Part shown: positions 7,263-14,867 of the stretch, piece by piece
Position numbering within the stretch: the stretch's first letter is position 1
Layout of the letters: each line of letters starts with the position of its first letter
Source: JBQCEE01 sp051960575
GTDB taxonomy: Bacteria; Actinomycetota; Actinomycetes; Mycobacteriales; Jatrophihabitantaceae
Assembly (NCBI RefSeq): GCF_051960575.1
Contig: NZ_JBQCEE010000140.1
Coordinates: 1 to 31,463 of the forward strand
Direction: 5' to 3'
Length of the DNA stretch: 31,463 nt
Notes under the pieces: model-generated
The model's database searches: none
What the model saw: the letters and a program-made list of their open reading frames with translations, nothing else
What the model was told of the DNA's origin: nothing
Translations under genes and position numbers: made by a program

Positions 7263-8425
7263 GGCGGCGGGGCGCGGGGCTCGCCTGCGCCCTGCTGGTC
7301 GCCGCCGTCGCGGTCGGGCCGTCGGCGCCGGCCGCCGCTGCCGATTGCGCACCGGCCGCCGGCGTGCCCGAGAGCACCGCGGTGCCCTTCGCGCAGACCC
7401 GGCTCGGCTTCCAGGACGTCTGGCCGGTGACCACCGGCGAGGGCATCACGGTGGCCGTGATCGACAGCGGCGTCGACACGGGCAACCCGCAGATGGAGGC
7501 GATCCGCTACCGGGCGGGCATCAGCGAGGTGCCGTCCGAGGCGACCGTGCGCGACTGCGTCGGGCACGGCACCGCCGTCACGGGGATCATCGCGGCGCCG
7601 AAGGTGCCGGGCACCGCGTTCACCGGGGTGGCGCCGGGCGTCACCGTCGTGCCGATCAAGCAGACCAACAGTGACCAGCGCGACCCGAACGGCACGGCCC
7701 GGCTCGCGGCCGCCATCGAGGCCGCGCTCGAGATCCGCGCCGTCCGGGTCATCAACGTCTCGATCGCGGCCGATGACGCACCGGCCCTGCGGCAGGCCGT
7801 GAGCGACGCGCAGCAGCAGGGCGTGGTCATCGTCGCGGCCGCGGGCAACGACGCGCAGGGCAACAACGCCGTGCCCTACCCCGCCGGCTACTCGCAGGAG
7901 TTCGACAACGTGCTCGCCGTGGCCGCGGTCGACCAGACCGACCAGACCGCGTCGTTCTCCGAGCACGGCCGGTACGTCGACATCGCCGCGCCGGGTGTCG
8001 GGATCGAGGCACCCGCACCCGGCTCGGGGTACTCGCTGAACCTGCAGGGCACGAGTTTCGCCACGCCGTTCGTCACCGGCGCGGTGGCCTTGGCATGGTC
8101 GGCCCACCCGGAGCTCACCGCCGCGCAGATCGTGCGGCGGCTGGAGGCCACCGCCGCGCCGCCGCCGGACTCGGTGCCCACCACGTCCTACGGCTACGGG
8201 ATCGTCGACCCGGTGCGTGCCGTCGTCGCCCAACCGGCAGCGCTCGTACCCGCCTCGCCCGTTGGCGCAGACCGGGTCACGCTCCCGGCGCCGTCGGCCA
8301 CGACCGACAGCACGACCGGCGTCACGTCCTTCGCGGTCGCGGGCGGCCTGCTCGGCCTGGCCGCGCTGCTCGGCGCCGGCGCCGCCCTGCGCCGCCGCCG
8401 CGCACCGTTGCGCCCCGCCGGGTGA
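7259..8425 (+). CDS. mycP: Mycosin MycP, T7SS subtilisin-like protease
   Basis: Subtilase-family serine protease of 388 aa, anchored on the outer face of the cytoplasmic membrane, where mycosins stabilise the T7SS complex and process substrates. A signal peptide covers about residues 1-28 (basic MRRR, hydrophobic core, APAAAA). The catalytic triad is complete: D69 (VIDSGVD), H103 (GHGTAVTG) and S266 (GTSFATPF), with oxyanion N197 (AAGND). A single transmembrane helix at about 355-376 is followed by the basic tail RRRR. This is the standard mycosin layout and a usual length. The ATG overlaps the FHA stop (ATGA), so the two form an operon. A 12-bp perfect palindrome (8424-8435) overlaps the stop and fills the short gap to the convergent regulator gene. 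Confidence 0.92.
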   Translation: MRRRGAGLACALLVAAVAVGPSAPAAAADCAPAAGVPESTAVPFAQTRLGFQDVWPVTTGEGITVAVIDSGVDTGNPQMEAIRYRAGISEVPSEATVRDCVGHGTAVTGIIAAPKVPGTAFTGVAPGVTVVPIKQTNSDQRDPNGTARLAAAIEAALEIRAVRVINVSIAADDAPALRQAVSDAQQQGVVIVAAAGNDAQGNNAVPYPAGYSQEFDNVLAVAAVDQTDQTASFSEHGRYVDIAAPGVGIEAPAPGSGYSLNLQGTSFATPFVTGAVALAWSAHPELTAAQIVRRLEATAAPPPDSVPTTSYGYGIVDPVRAVVAQPAALVPASPVGADRVTLPAPSATTDSTTGVTSFAVAGGLLGLAALLGAGAALRRRRAPLRPAG

Positions 8426-8438
8426 CGGCGCCGTCCGC

Positions 8439-11234
8439 TCACACCAGCAGCTCGGCGACCACGTCGTCGAGGGCCTCGGCCAGCGCACAAGTCTCGATCG
8501 CGAGCACCTCGACGGGCGGCAGCGAGGCGGTGCTGACCGCCGCCGCGGCCCGCCGGTCGGCGACCTCGTCGGGCGTGAACGCCTGGGCGCCGAGATCGCG
8601 CCGGACCCGCTCGGCGACGGCGAGCAGGCGCACCGCCTCGGCGGGTCGCCGGGCCGCGACGGCGAGGTAGGCGAGGGCCTCGAGGACGTCGGCCTGGCCG
8701 GCCGGCAGTTCCAGTTCGCGGTAGAGCCGGAGGCTGCGCAACGACATCGCGCGCGCCTGGGCGAGATCACCCCGGCGGCGGGCAGTGACACCGAGGTTGT
8801 AGGACGCGGCCGCGACGCCCCGACGGTCGCCCCGCCGCTCGAAGCGCCCGACGGCGGACACGAACGACTCGTCCGCGTCGTCGATCCGGCCGAGGCAGCG
8901 CAGCGTCACCCCGAACGCCATCTCCGCCGCAGCGATCGCCGCGTCGTCGCCGGTCGACACGGCCGTGCGCAGCGCATCGGTCGCCGAGCGCAGCGAGGCA
9001 TCGAGGTCGCCGGATGCTGCCGCCGTGGCGCCCAGTTCGGTGAGACCCCGGGCGACGCCGACGGTGTCGCCGTGGTCGCGGTAGCCGTCGACGGCCTGCG
9101 TGGCCAGGCGCCACGATGCCGGCAGATCGAGCTCACTGCGGGCGAGGACGGCCGCAGAGAGCAGCGCGTCGGCACGCTCCGGCGCCTCCGGCGGTGCCGC
9201 GTCGAGCAGCTGTGCGAGCCGACGGCGCCCCTCGGCCCCACGGCCGGCCAGCGCCCAGAAGTCAGCGACGGACACGGCGATGCGCAGCCCGAGGACCGGG
9301 CCGGCCGTGACGCACCAGTCGAGCGCCGCGCGGACGTTGTCGTACTCGGAACGCAACCAGGCCAGCTGCGCGCGGTGCGCGGCGCCGCCGAGCGGTGTCG
9401 CCACCGAGGCCGCCACCCAGTCGGCGTGACGGCTGCGGATGTCGCCGGCCTCGGGAGCGTCCGCGAGCCGTTCGGCGGCGAATTCCTCGATCGTCTCGAG
9501 CATCCCGAAGCGGGTGCCGTCCGGCGTCCCGGTGACCACGAGCAGCGACTGGTCGACGAGACGGCGCAGGCCCTCGCCGATCGTCGCGACCTCGAGCGTC
9601 CCGTCCGCCACCACCGTCTCGACGGCCGGCAACTGTGCCCCGCCGGCGAACACCGACAGGCGCCTCAGCAGGCGTTGATCCGCTGGATCGAGCAGGGCGT
9701 GGCTCCAGTCGACGGCGGCCCGCATCGTCGCGTGCCGGCCGTTGCCGCCGGCGCGTGCGGCGAGGTCGAGGCGGTGCACGAGTCGCTGCTCGATCTCGTG
9801 GATGGTCATCGCCCGCAGCTGCGGTGCGGCCATCACGATCGCGAGCGGCAGACCGTCGAGCCGGCGGCAGACCGCGACGATCGAAGGGAGCGTGCCGGCG
9901 TCGACGGCGAACCCGGGACGCACCGCCGCGCCCCGGTCGGCGAGCAGGCGCACGGCATCGGCCTTCGCCAGCGCCTCCGCCGGCGCACCCTCGGCAGGGA
10001 GCGCGAGCCCGTACACGGTCCAGACCGCCTCGCCCTCGACGTCGAGCGGCACCCTGCTCGTGGCGAGCACCCGCACGCCACTGCAACGCGCCAGCACCTG
10101 CACCACGGCGGCGCGCACGTCGGCCAGGACGTGCTCGCAGTTGTCGAGCACCAGCAGGCTGCGGCGCCCCGCGAGTGCAGAGGTGATGACGTCGAGCTCC
10201 TCGCCCGGACGCTGCCGGGCGCCGAGCGCCGCCGCGACCGTGGCGACGACGTCGCTGCCGGTCGTCACCTCCGCGAGGTCGACGATGTTGGTGCCGTCGG
10301 GGTGCGCACCCTGCTGCTCGCGCGCCAGCTGCAACGCCAGGCGGGTCTTGCCCGCGCCGCCCGGCCCCACCAGGCAGAGCAGGCGGTTGCGGGCGAGCAC
10401 GCCGGCCAGGTGGTCGAGCTCCCAGCGCCGGCCGACGAACCGGCCGGCCGGTGCCCGCAGCGACGCGGGCTGCACGTCGAGCGTCGGGTCGCGCACGGTG
10501 ATGGCCCGGGCGAGCGCGACGGTCGCCTCCGCGGCCTCGGCGCCGATGGCCGCGAGCGCCCCACGCAGCCGCTGGTAGGCCTCACCCGCCTCGGTGACCC
10601 GCCCGCAGCGGTAGAGCGCGAGCATGAGATGGGTGGCCAGCCGCTCGTCGTCCGGATGGTCGAGCACGAGGGACGCGAGGTCGTCGACGATCACGGCGTG
10701 CCGACCGCGGGCGAGCTCGACCCCGAACAGGTCCTGGGCGGCGGCGAGCCGCGCGCCCTCGAGCCGGCGTCGCTCGGCCCGTGCCGCCGCCGTCTCGCTG
10801 CCGTCGTAGGGCCTGCCGCCCCAGAGCGCCAGCGCCTCGCGCAGGGCCGCGGCGATCTCGTCCGGCCGCTCGAGGTCGCGGCGGCGGCGCAGCATGTCGT
10901 CGAAACGGTGCACGTCGATGTCGTCGCGGTCGACCTCGAGCGCGTAGGCGCCGCCGGTGTGGCGCAGCCGGTCACCCAGCGTCTTGCGCAGGGCGGACAC
11001 GTGCACCTGCAGCGCCGTCGTCACGGTCGCGGGCGGCTCGTCGCCCCACAGTTCGTCGATGAGCCGCTCGACCGGCACCGGCTGCGGCGCGTGGATGACG
11101 AGCAGCGCCAGCAGGTCGCGCCGCTTGCCGACGGGCACGGGCACGGCGCGCCCGTCGTGACGCACGGCGAGCGGCCCGAGCGCGGTCACCGCCACCTCGA
11201 CCACGGGCCGACTCGCGAGTGCCGAGCTGCCCAT
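8439..11234 (-). CDS. AfsR/SARP-type transcriptional regulator (HTH-BTAD-NB-TPR)
   Basis: A 931-aa signal-responsive activator. Residues ~14-95 form an OmpR-type winged-helix DNA-binding domain (LALLVIHAPQPVPVERLIDELWG... ALQVHVSALRKTLG), and ~100-250 the bacterial transcriptional activation domain. An NB-ARC-like ATPase follows with Walker A GPGGAGKT (290-297) and Walker B LLVLDNCEH (360-368). The long C-terminal half is helical and TPR-like. ATP binding probably controls oligomerisation and promoter binding, as known for AfsR and GlnR-independent STAND regulators. The ATG at 11234 is preceded by AGGTGA at 11243-11238. It sits between mycP (convergent, 13 bases away) and the small-protein operon, so it may control the T7SS genes; this is inference. 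The ligand is unknown. Confidence 0.88.
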   Translation of the reverse strand: MGSSALASRPVVEVAVTALGPLAVRHDGRAVPVPVGKRRDLLALLVIHAPQPVPVERLIDELWGDEPPATVTTALQVHVSALRKTLGDRLRHTGGAYALEVDRDDIDVHRFDDMLRRRRDLERPDEIAAALREALALWGGRPYDGSETAAARAERRRLEGARLAAAQDLFGVELARGRHAVIVDDLASLVLDHPDDERLATHLMLALYRCGRVTEAGEAYQRLRGALAAIGAEAAEATVALARAITVRDPTLDVQPASLRAPAGRFVGRRWELDHLAGVLARNRLLCLVGPGGAGKTRLALQLAREQQGAHPDGTNIVDLAEVTTGSDVVATVAAALGARQRPGEELDVITSALAGRRSLLVLDNCEHVLADVRAAVVQVLARCSGVRVLATSRVPLDVEGEAVWTVYGLALPAEGAPAEALAKADAVRLLADRGAAVRPGFAVDAGTLPSIVAVCRRLDGLPLAIVMAAPQLRAMTIHEIEQRLVHRLDLAARAGGNGRHATMRAAVDWSHALLDPADQRLLRRLSVFAGGAQLPAVETVVADGTLEVATIGEGLRRLVDQSLLVVTGTPDGTRFGMLETIEEFAAERLADAPEAGDIRSRHADWVAASVATPLGGAAHRAQLAWLRSEYDNVRAALDWCVTAGPVLGLRIAVSVADFWALAGRGAEGRRRLAQLLDAAPPEAPERADALLSAAVLARSELDLPASWRLATQAVDGYRDHGDTVGVARGLTELGATAAASGDLDASLRSATDALRTAVSTGDDAAIAAAEMAFGVTLRCLGRIDDADESFVSAVGRFERRGDRRGVAAASYNLGVTARRRGDLAQARAMSLRSLRLYRELELPAGQADVLEALAYLAVAARRPAEAVRLLAVAERVRRDLGAQAFTPDEVADRRAAAAVSTASLPPVEVLAIETCALAEALDDVVAELLV

Positions 11235-11274
11235 GGCTCACCTGCCCGCCTCGCGGTCTGGCGCGCAGGCTACC

Positions 11275-11316
11275 GCCGACGGCGTCGCACCGGGAGCCCC
11301 GCGCAACGCCGTCGGC
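11275..11316 (-). terminator. GC-rich hairpin after the T7SS substrate operon
   Basis: GCCGACGGCGT (11275-11285) and ACGCCGTCGGC (11306-11316) form a perfect 11-bp stem with a 20-base loop. The hairpin lies 18 bases past the stop of the last substrate gene and 40 bases before the start of the regulator gene, both on the minus strand. It is well placed to end the substrate operon. It lacks a T-run, as many actinobacterial hairpins do. Confidence 0.55.
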
Positions 11317-11334
11317 CGCACCACGCGTCCTCGA

Positions 11335-12042
11335 TCAGGACGTGGACGGCGGGGTGACCCCCGATCCGTGGCCGGACAGGAAGTCGGACCCGATCTCCTT
11401 CAGGCCGCCCGTCAACGATCCGGCGAGCGAGTCGCCGAGGTTCCCGCCGCCGGCCAGGTGGCCGAGGGCCGCCGCCGCCTGCCGCACCGCGACCTTGACA
11501 AGCATCTGCAGCGCGTTGTCGAGGATGTCCTTGATCTCGGTCTTGATCGCCTCGACCGCCGCCTCGATCGCCGCCTCGACCAGACCGCGGACGAAGAGGA
11601 TGAAGCCGGGAATGGAGGCGGTGGATGCACCGAACGTCGCCCACGCCGCCGCGAGGGCGCTGAGCACCTCGATGAGCAGCTGCACGAGCTGGATCACGCA
11701 GTAGATCTTCAACGCGATCACGACGCCGGCCATGACGTAGCACGAGAGCCGGATCAGGTCGGAGCCGACGCTGTCGTCGCTGAGTCGCTTGAGGGGTCCG
11801 TCGTCGCCGTAGAACCAGTCGGTGAACGCGGCGATGTCCGAGTCGCTCACGTCCTGACTGTCCATGCCTGCCACCATCTTGGCGGTCTGCTCGGCCTTCT
11901 GCGCGATGCTCAAGGCATCGCCCGACATGCCCGACCAGTTGTTCGCGATCTCGAGCAGCTGGAACTCGTCGACGTCGGGCCAGTGCACGCCGATCCAGCT
12001 CAGCGGCGGGATGAGGAACCCGGGCAGGGTGTCGAACGCCAT
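11335..12042 (-). CDS. T7SS substrate-like protein with CpnT-type N-terminal domain
   Basis: A 235-aa protein. The first ~45 residues (LPGFLIPPLSWIGVHWPDVDEFQLLEIANNW, then SGMSGDAL) resemble the WXG-like N-terminal domain of CpnT and other T7SS polymorphic toxins. W-S-G forms the helical-hairpin turn. Two strongly hydrophobic stretches follow at about 100-150 (VMAGVVIALKIYCVIQLVQLL and ALAAAWATFGAS...IPGFILFV), then an amphipathic helix rich in Ala/Glu/Lys and a Gly-rich tail. No toxin domain is fused and no toxin gene follows. I chose the ATG at 12042, which shares a base with the previous stop (TGATG); a GTG one codon upstream is also possible. It is last in the operon. It may be a secreted or membrane-inserted partner protein; its function is not known. 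Confidence 0.7.
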   Translation of the reverse strand: MAFDTLPGFLIPPLSWIGVHWPDVDEFQLLEIANNWSGMSGDALSIAQKAEQTAKMVAGMDSQDVSDSDIAAFTDWFYGDDGPLKRLSDDSVGSDLIRLSCYVMAGVVIALKIYCVIQLVQLLIEVLSALAAAWATFGASTASIPGFILFVRGLVEAAIEAAVEAIKTEIKDILDNALQMLVKVAVRQAAAALGHLAGGGNLGDSLAGSLTGGLKEIGSDFLSGHGSGVTPPSTS

Positions 12043-12371
12043 CACGAGCCCCCGTTCTCGACGGCCTGCATGAACGTGTTGAACGCCTTGGCCAGGTCGT
12101 CGTCGGTCGCGCCGATCGCGTCGGCCCAGCTCTTGACCGAGTCGGACGCGAACTTCAGCAGGTCACGATGCGAGGCGAGCGCCTCCTCGAACCAGCTGGC
12201 GGCGAAGGTGTACAGGGCGCTGAAGGCCTGCGAGACGATCTCGCTGCCGAACGGCAGGGCGTTGATCGTCGACTGCAACTCGTCGACGCCGTGCTGCACC
12301 TCGTCGGCCAGCCCCGAGAACTCGTAGACGGCCTTGGCCATCGTCTCGAGGTCGACCGAGATGCCGGTCAT
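12042..12371 (-). CDS. EspC-like small T7SS-associated protein
   Basis: A 109-aa, almost entirely helical protein. It looks like the EspC/DUF2580 group of ESX-associated secreted proteins: VDLETMAKAVYEFSGLADEVQHGVDELQSTI, a central LPFGSEI turn, then a long helix ending KAFNTFMQAVENGGS. There is no WXG motif and no clear YxxxD/E signal, so it may be co-exported with a partner, as EspC is with EspA. It overlaps the YbaB-like gene by ATGA and the next gene by TGATG, so it is translated as part of the operon. Family assignment rests on length, predicted helices and context, not on a strong motif. Confidence 0.6.
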   Translation of the reverse strand: MTGISVDLETMAKAVYEFSGLADEVQHGVDELQSTINALPFGSEIVSQAFSALYTFAASWFEEALASHRDLLKFASDSVKSWADAIGATDDDLAKAFNTFMQAVENGGS

Positions 12372-12751
12372 CGCGCACCCGGCCGGGTGCGGGCGGCGAC
12401 GTCGGACGCCAGGGACAGGATCTCGTCCAGCCGTCGCTGGGCCTGGAACCCCATCTCCTCCAGCGTGGCCTTGAGATCCGCCGGCACGGCCGAGGGCGGC
12501 GGCGCGGCCTGAAGTTCGGCCTGCACACCCGCGCGCGCCGCGTCGAACGCCTCGCGGATCGCCAGGGCGAGATCCTCAGCCGCCAGCCGCATGGCCTTCG
12601 GCGCGATGACCAGGTCGGTGATGCCCCCCGTGCCGTCGAGCGTCACCGACACCATGCCGTCGGCGGCCTCTCCCCGGGCGCGCAGTTCCGCGAACCGCGC
12701 GACCAGTCCGGACACGTCGGCGAAGGCGCCCCCACTCGGTGGCGTAGTCAT
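12368..12751 (-). CDS. YbaB/EbfC-like protein
   Basis: A 127-aa protein with the YbaB/EbfC pattern. An N-terminal helix (FADVSGLVARFAELRARGEA) leads to a short sheet with the typical GMVSVTLDGTGGITDLVIAP (residues 32-51), then helices with LAAEDLALAIREAFDAAR. Stand-alone YbaB binds DNA as a nucleoid-associated dimer. Relatives inside T7SS operons are common in actinobacteria, but their job is not settled. They may be chaperone-like or even secreted. The ribosome site GGAG (12760-12757) overlaps the stop of the upstream gene (TGAGGAG), so translation is probably coupled. It overlaps the next gene by ATGA. Confidence 0.75.
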   Translation of the reverse strand: MTTPPSGGAFADVSGLVARFAELRARGEAADGMVSVTLDGTGGITDLVIAPKAMRLAAEDLALAIREAFDAARAGVQAELQAAPPPSAVPADLKATLEEMGFQAQRRLDEILSLASDVAARTRPGAR

Positions 12752-12760
12752 GTCAGCTCC

Positions 12761-13657
12761 TCAGGTGATCACGTTCGAGGGGGCGTCGCCGCCACCCCAG
12801 ATGTCGTCGTCCTCGTCGAGCCAGGTCGAGCGCTGCCGCTCCTGCTCGTCGTTGCCGGCGCCGCCACCGCCGGCGAACGGCGGCAGGAAGCCACCCCCGC
12901 CGGTGCCGGTCGCGCCGACCCCGCCCGGCGCACCCGCGCCGGCCAGTCCGGCCCCGGTCGCGCCGGCGCCGAGGCCGGTGCCCGTGCTGCCGAGTGCGGC
13001 GTCCCCGAGCCCGCCGACGCCCGCGCCGGCCAGGCTCGAGCCGCCGCCGCCGAGCCCGCCGATCCCGGCGCCCCCGCCCGCGTGGAACGGCGGCGGGGTG
13101 TACGCCGGTCCGGTCGGGACCTGGCCGAGCGAGCCGGGCCCACCGCCCGCGCCCGGATGCGCGCTGTGCGAGAACGGCAGGTGCGCGGTGAGGCTGTTCG
13201 GCATCCCGTGCATCGCGTTCTCCTCAGCGGTGGTGAAGTTGCTGAAGATCGTGTGCGCATCCGTGTCGTTGTCGTCGCTCAGCTGCATCGCAGCGTTGCG
13301 GTAGGCCACCCAGGCGCCGTGGAACGTGTCGAACGATGTCGCGATCTGCTTGGCGTTCGCCGCGATCGTGCCGGCATCGGTCTTGAGGATGTTGATGATC
13401 GCGAGCGCGTCGTCGGCCTGCTTGCCCTGCCACGCGTCGGCGAGGTCGGCCGCGATGTTCGCGAGCCGGGTCTGCACCTCGCCGCCCATGAAGGTCGCCG
13501 TGTCGTTGAGCTGGTTCACGATCGCCGCGAGCTGCTCGGGATCGCTCTTGGTGAACTGGTCACGGACACCGGGCGCGTTGCCCTGGTGGGCCACGATGAT
13601 GCCGAAGGAGTTGGCGTCGGTCGTGTAGGTGACCGAACGATCGGTCGGGTCGGTCAT
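12761..13657 (-). CDS. Gly-rich WXG-like T7SS protein
   Basis: A 298-aa protein. Residues ~1-140 are helical and WXG100-like, with W-Q-G at the hairpin turn (LADAWQGKQADDALAI) and a paired downstream helix (TFHGAWVAYRNAAMQL). The rest, from about 165, is a low-complexity Gly/Ala/Pro stretch with GGGG, GAG and GLG runs. It ends in an acidic tail (RSTWLDEDDDIWGGGDAPSNVIT). This domain order is common in actinobacterial T7SS cargo and is loosely PPE-like in design, but no PPE motif is present. The tail with W-x2-D-E-D-D-D-I-W is probably functional, since such tails are conserved in similar proteins. The start at 13657 has GGGAGG at 13669-13664 inside the end of the upstream gene. It is probably secreted or surface-attached. 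Confidence 0.7.
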   Translation of the reverse strand: MTDPTDRSVTYTTDANSFGIIVAHQGNAPGVRDQFTKSDPEQLAAIVNQLNDTATFMGGEVQTRLANIAADLADAWQGKQADDALAIINILKTDAGTIAANAKQIATSFDTFHGAWVAYRNAAMQLSDDNDTDAHTIFSNFTTAEENAMHGMPNSLTAHLPFSHSAHPGAGGGPGSLGQVPTGPAYTPPPFHAGGGAGIGGLGGGGSSLAGAGVGGLGDAALGSTGTGLGAGATGAGLAGAGAPGGVGATGTGGGGFLPPFAGGGGAGNDEQERQRSTWLDEDDDIWGGGDAPSNVIT

Positions 13658-13662
13658 CGCGG

Positions 13663-14040
13663 TCAGCCTCCCTGCTGCTGCTTGAGCTTGTTCAGCTCGC
13701 CGGCCAGGTTCGTGTCGCTCGCCCCGTAGCCGCTCGCCGTGGCGGACGCGGCCTGCTGCAGCTTCTGCAACTGGGTGGTGATGATCTGGAAGGTCTTGTC
13801 GAGCGCGCCGTACTCCTTCTCGTACGCGTCGGCGAAGATGTCGTGGTTCGGTCCCCAGAACGGCGCGAGCATCGTGCGGATGTCGCGGGCGTTCGACAGC
13901 GACGGGTAGCTGCCGGGGATGTAGTTGCCGGTGATGTCGTCCGACAGTTGCTGGATCTTGTCGGCCACGGCCTGCAACTTGTCGGTGTCGACCTTGAAGC
14001 CCGTGTCGGTCGTGCCGCCCGACCCGCTGGGTTGCGTCAT
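13663..14040 (-). CDS. Small helical T7SS-associated protein with YxxxD signal
   Basis: A 125-aa protein, mostly helical and rich in Gln, Lys and Asp. An N-terminal flexible stretch (GSGGTTDTG) leads into KVDTDKLQAVADKIQQLSDDI. A central FWGPNHDIFADAYEKEYGALDKTF segment precedes a helix that ends in SGYGASDTNLAG. Y-G-A-S-D matches the general T7SS export signal YxxxD/E just after a long helix, where it is expected. It has no WXG. GGGGAGGAG at 14053-14045 gives a strong ribosome site. It is the third gene of the operon, after the two WXG100 genes, and is probably cargo or a partner of the Gly-rich protein that follows after five bases. I do not recognise the family. Confidence 0.7.
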   Translation of the reverse strand: MTQPSGSGGTTDTGFKVDTDKLQAVADKIQQLSDDITGNYIPGSYPSLSNARDIRTMLAPFWGPNHDIFADAYEKEYGALDKTFQIITTQLQKLQQAASATASGYGASDTNLAGELNKLKQQQGG

Positions 14041-14062
14041 GGTGCTCCTCCCCGGACCGGTG

Positions 14063-14350
14063 TCAGCTCCAGTTCGACTGGGCGGCGCGCTCGGCCTGCT
14101 GGTAGTTCTCGTGCGCGGTGCCGACGGCCTGGCCGATGGTGCTCAACACCTGTGCCAGGGCCTGGGCCGCGTCGTCCCACTGCTTCTTGCACTGCAGGTA
14201 GGCCTCCTGCGCGGCGCCGCTCCAGGACTGGATCATCGGCTGCAGGTCGGACTCGAGCTGCTCGAGCGTGCTGGTCAGCGCCGAGAAGGTGCGGTTGATG
14301 CCCTCCTGGCCGGAGGCCAGGGACTCGAACTGGACGTGGATCTCACCCAT
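14063..14350 (-). CDS. WXG100 protein (EsxA-like)
   Basis: A 95-aa protein of the WXG100/ESAT-6 family. Two helices flank the turn W-S-G (IQSWSGAAQEAYLQ), and the second helix contains the common KKQWDDAA. The tail HENYQQAERAAQSNWS carries YxxxE (Y-Q-Q-A-E), the C-terminal export signal read by EccC. It should pair with the WXG100 protein encoded just upstream to form a secreted four-helix heterodimer. The ribosome site AGAGGAG (14365-14359) precedes the ATG. Which of the two matches EsxA and which EsxB cannot be settled, because both carry YxxxE. Confidence 0.9.
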   Translation of the reverse strand: MGEIHVQFESLASGQEGINRTFSALTSTLEQLESDLQPMIQSWSGAAQEAYLQCKKQWDDAAQALAQVLSTIGQAVGTAHENYQQAERAAQSNWS

Positions 14351-14392
14351 GGTCGTTGCTCCTCTTCCGGTGATGTGGGGTGGTGGTCGGGG

Positions 14393-14704
14393 TCAGCCGT
14401 TGATCTGGCCGGCGAGCCCGGTCAGCGACGAGCTCTGGTCGGACTCGTTGGTGCCGTAGGTGCGCTGCGTCGCGACGAGCGACTCGTGCATCTGGCCGAG
14501 CGCGGTGACGATCTTGTTGGCCTGCTGCTCGAACGCGTCGTGCACCTGGACGAAGGCGTTCGCGGCCTCGCCGCGCCAGCCGCCCATCATCGTCTCGACC
14601 TCCGAGCGCAGGGTCTGGATGTGGCCCTGGATCTGGGTCTGCGCGTCCTCGACCTTGACCGCGCCCTGGGCCATGGCCTCCTGGTTGGTGGTGTACTGCG
14701 CCAT
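14393..14704 (-). CDS. WXG100 protein (EsxB-like)
   Basis: A 103-aa WXG100 protein with W-R-G at the hairpin turn (MMGGWRGEAANAFVQ). A long second helix (HDAFEQQANKIVTALGQMHESLVATQRT) is followed by YGTNE, a YxxxE export signal, and a flexible Ser/Gly tail. It is the first gene of the leftward small-protein operon, 42 bases before the second WXG100 gene. CAGAGGAGG at 14718-14710 is a strong ribosome site. As the first gene it is expected to be the most abundant product. It should form a heterodimer with the neighbouring WXG100 protein and be exported through EccC. Confidence 0.9.
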   Translation of the reverse strand: MAQYTTNQEAMAQGAVKVEDAQTQIQGHIQTLRSEVETMMGGWRGEAANAFVQVHDAFEQQANKIVTALGQMHESLVATQRTYGTNESDQSSSLTGLAGQING

Positions 14705-14867
14705 CGCTGCCTCCTCTGTTCGCCGAGTGGTGCTGCTGTGCCCCGGACTGCTCGGTGAGGCACACCCTGCACCGCCGCGCTAAAGCACGGCTTAAACGAG
14801 GAGGTTGTGTTCGCGGTCCGTAATACCTGCCGCCGGCGGTCATGCCAGAGGTCGCTCACAGGCGAGG
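14705..14867 (-). promoter_or_regulatory. Probable promoter region of the WXG100 operon
   Basis: A 163-base gap between the eccB stop and the first WXG100 start, both on the minus strand. An A/T-rich patch with imperfect dyad symmetry, TAAAGC-ACG-GCTTAA, lies at 14781-14795, and a palindrome CCGCCGGCGG lies closer to eccB. A promoter and perhaps an operator for the small-protein operon are expected here. No confident -35/-10 pair was found. Confidence 0.4.

Noticed and set aside
8217..11357. Long plus-strand frame opposite the AfsR-like gene
   Set aside because: It has typical shadow composition and no family motif, whereas the minus strand has clear HTH, BTAD and Walker motifs.
12881..13160. 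Gly-rich stretch as a PE_PGRS-type protein
   Set aside because: There is no PE domain. The Gly-rich part belongs to a WXG-like protein with an acidic tail.
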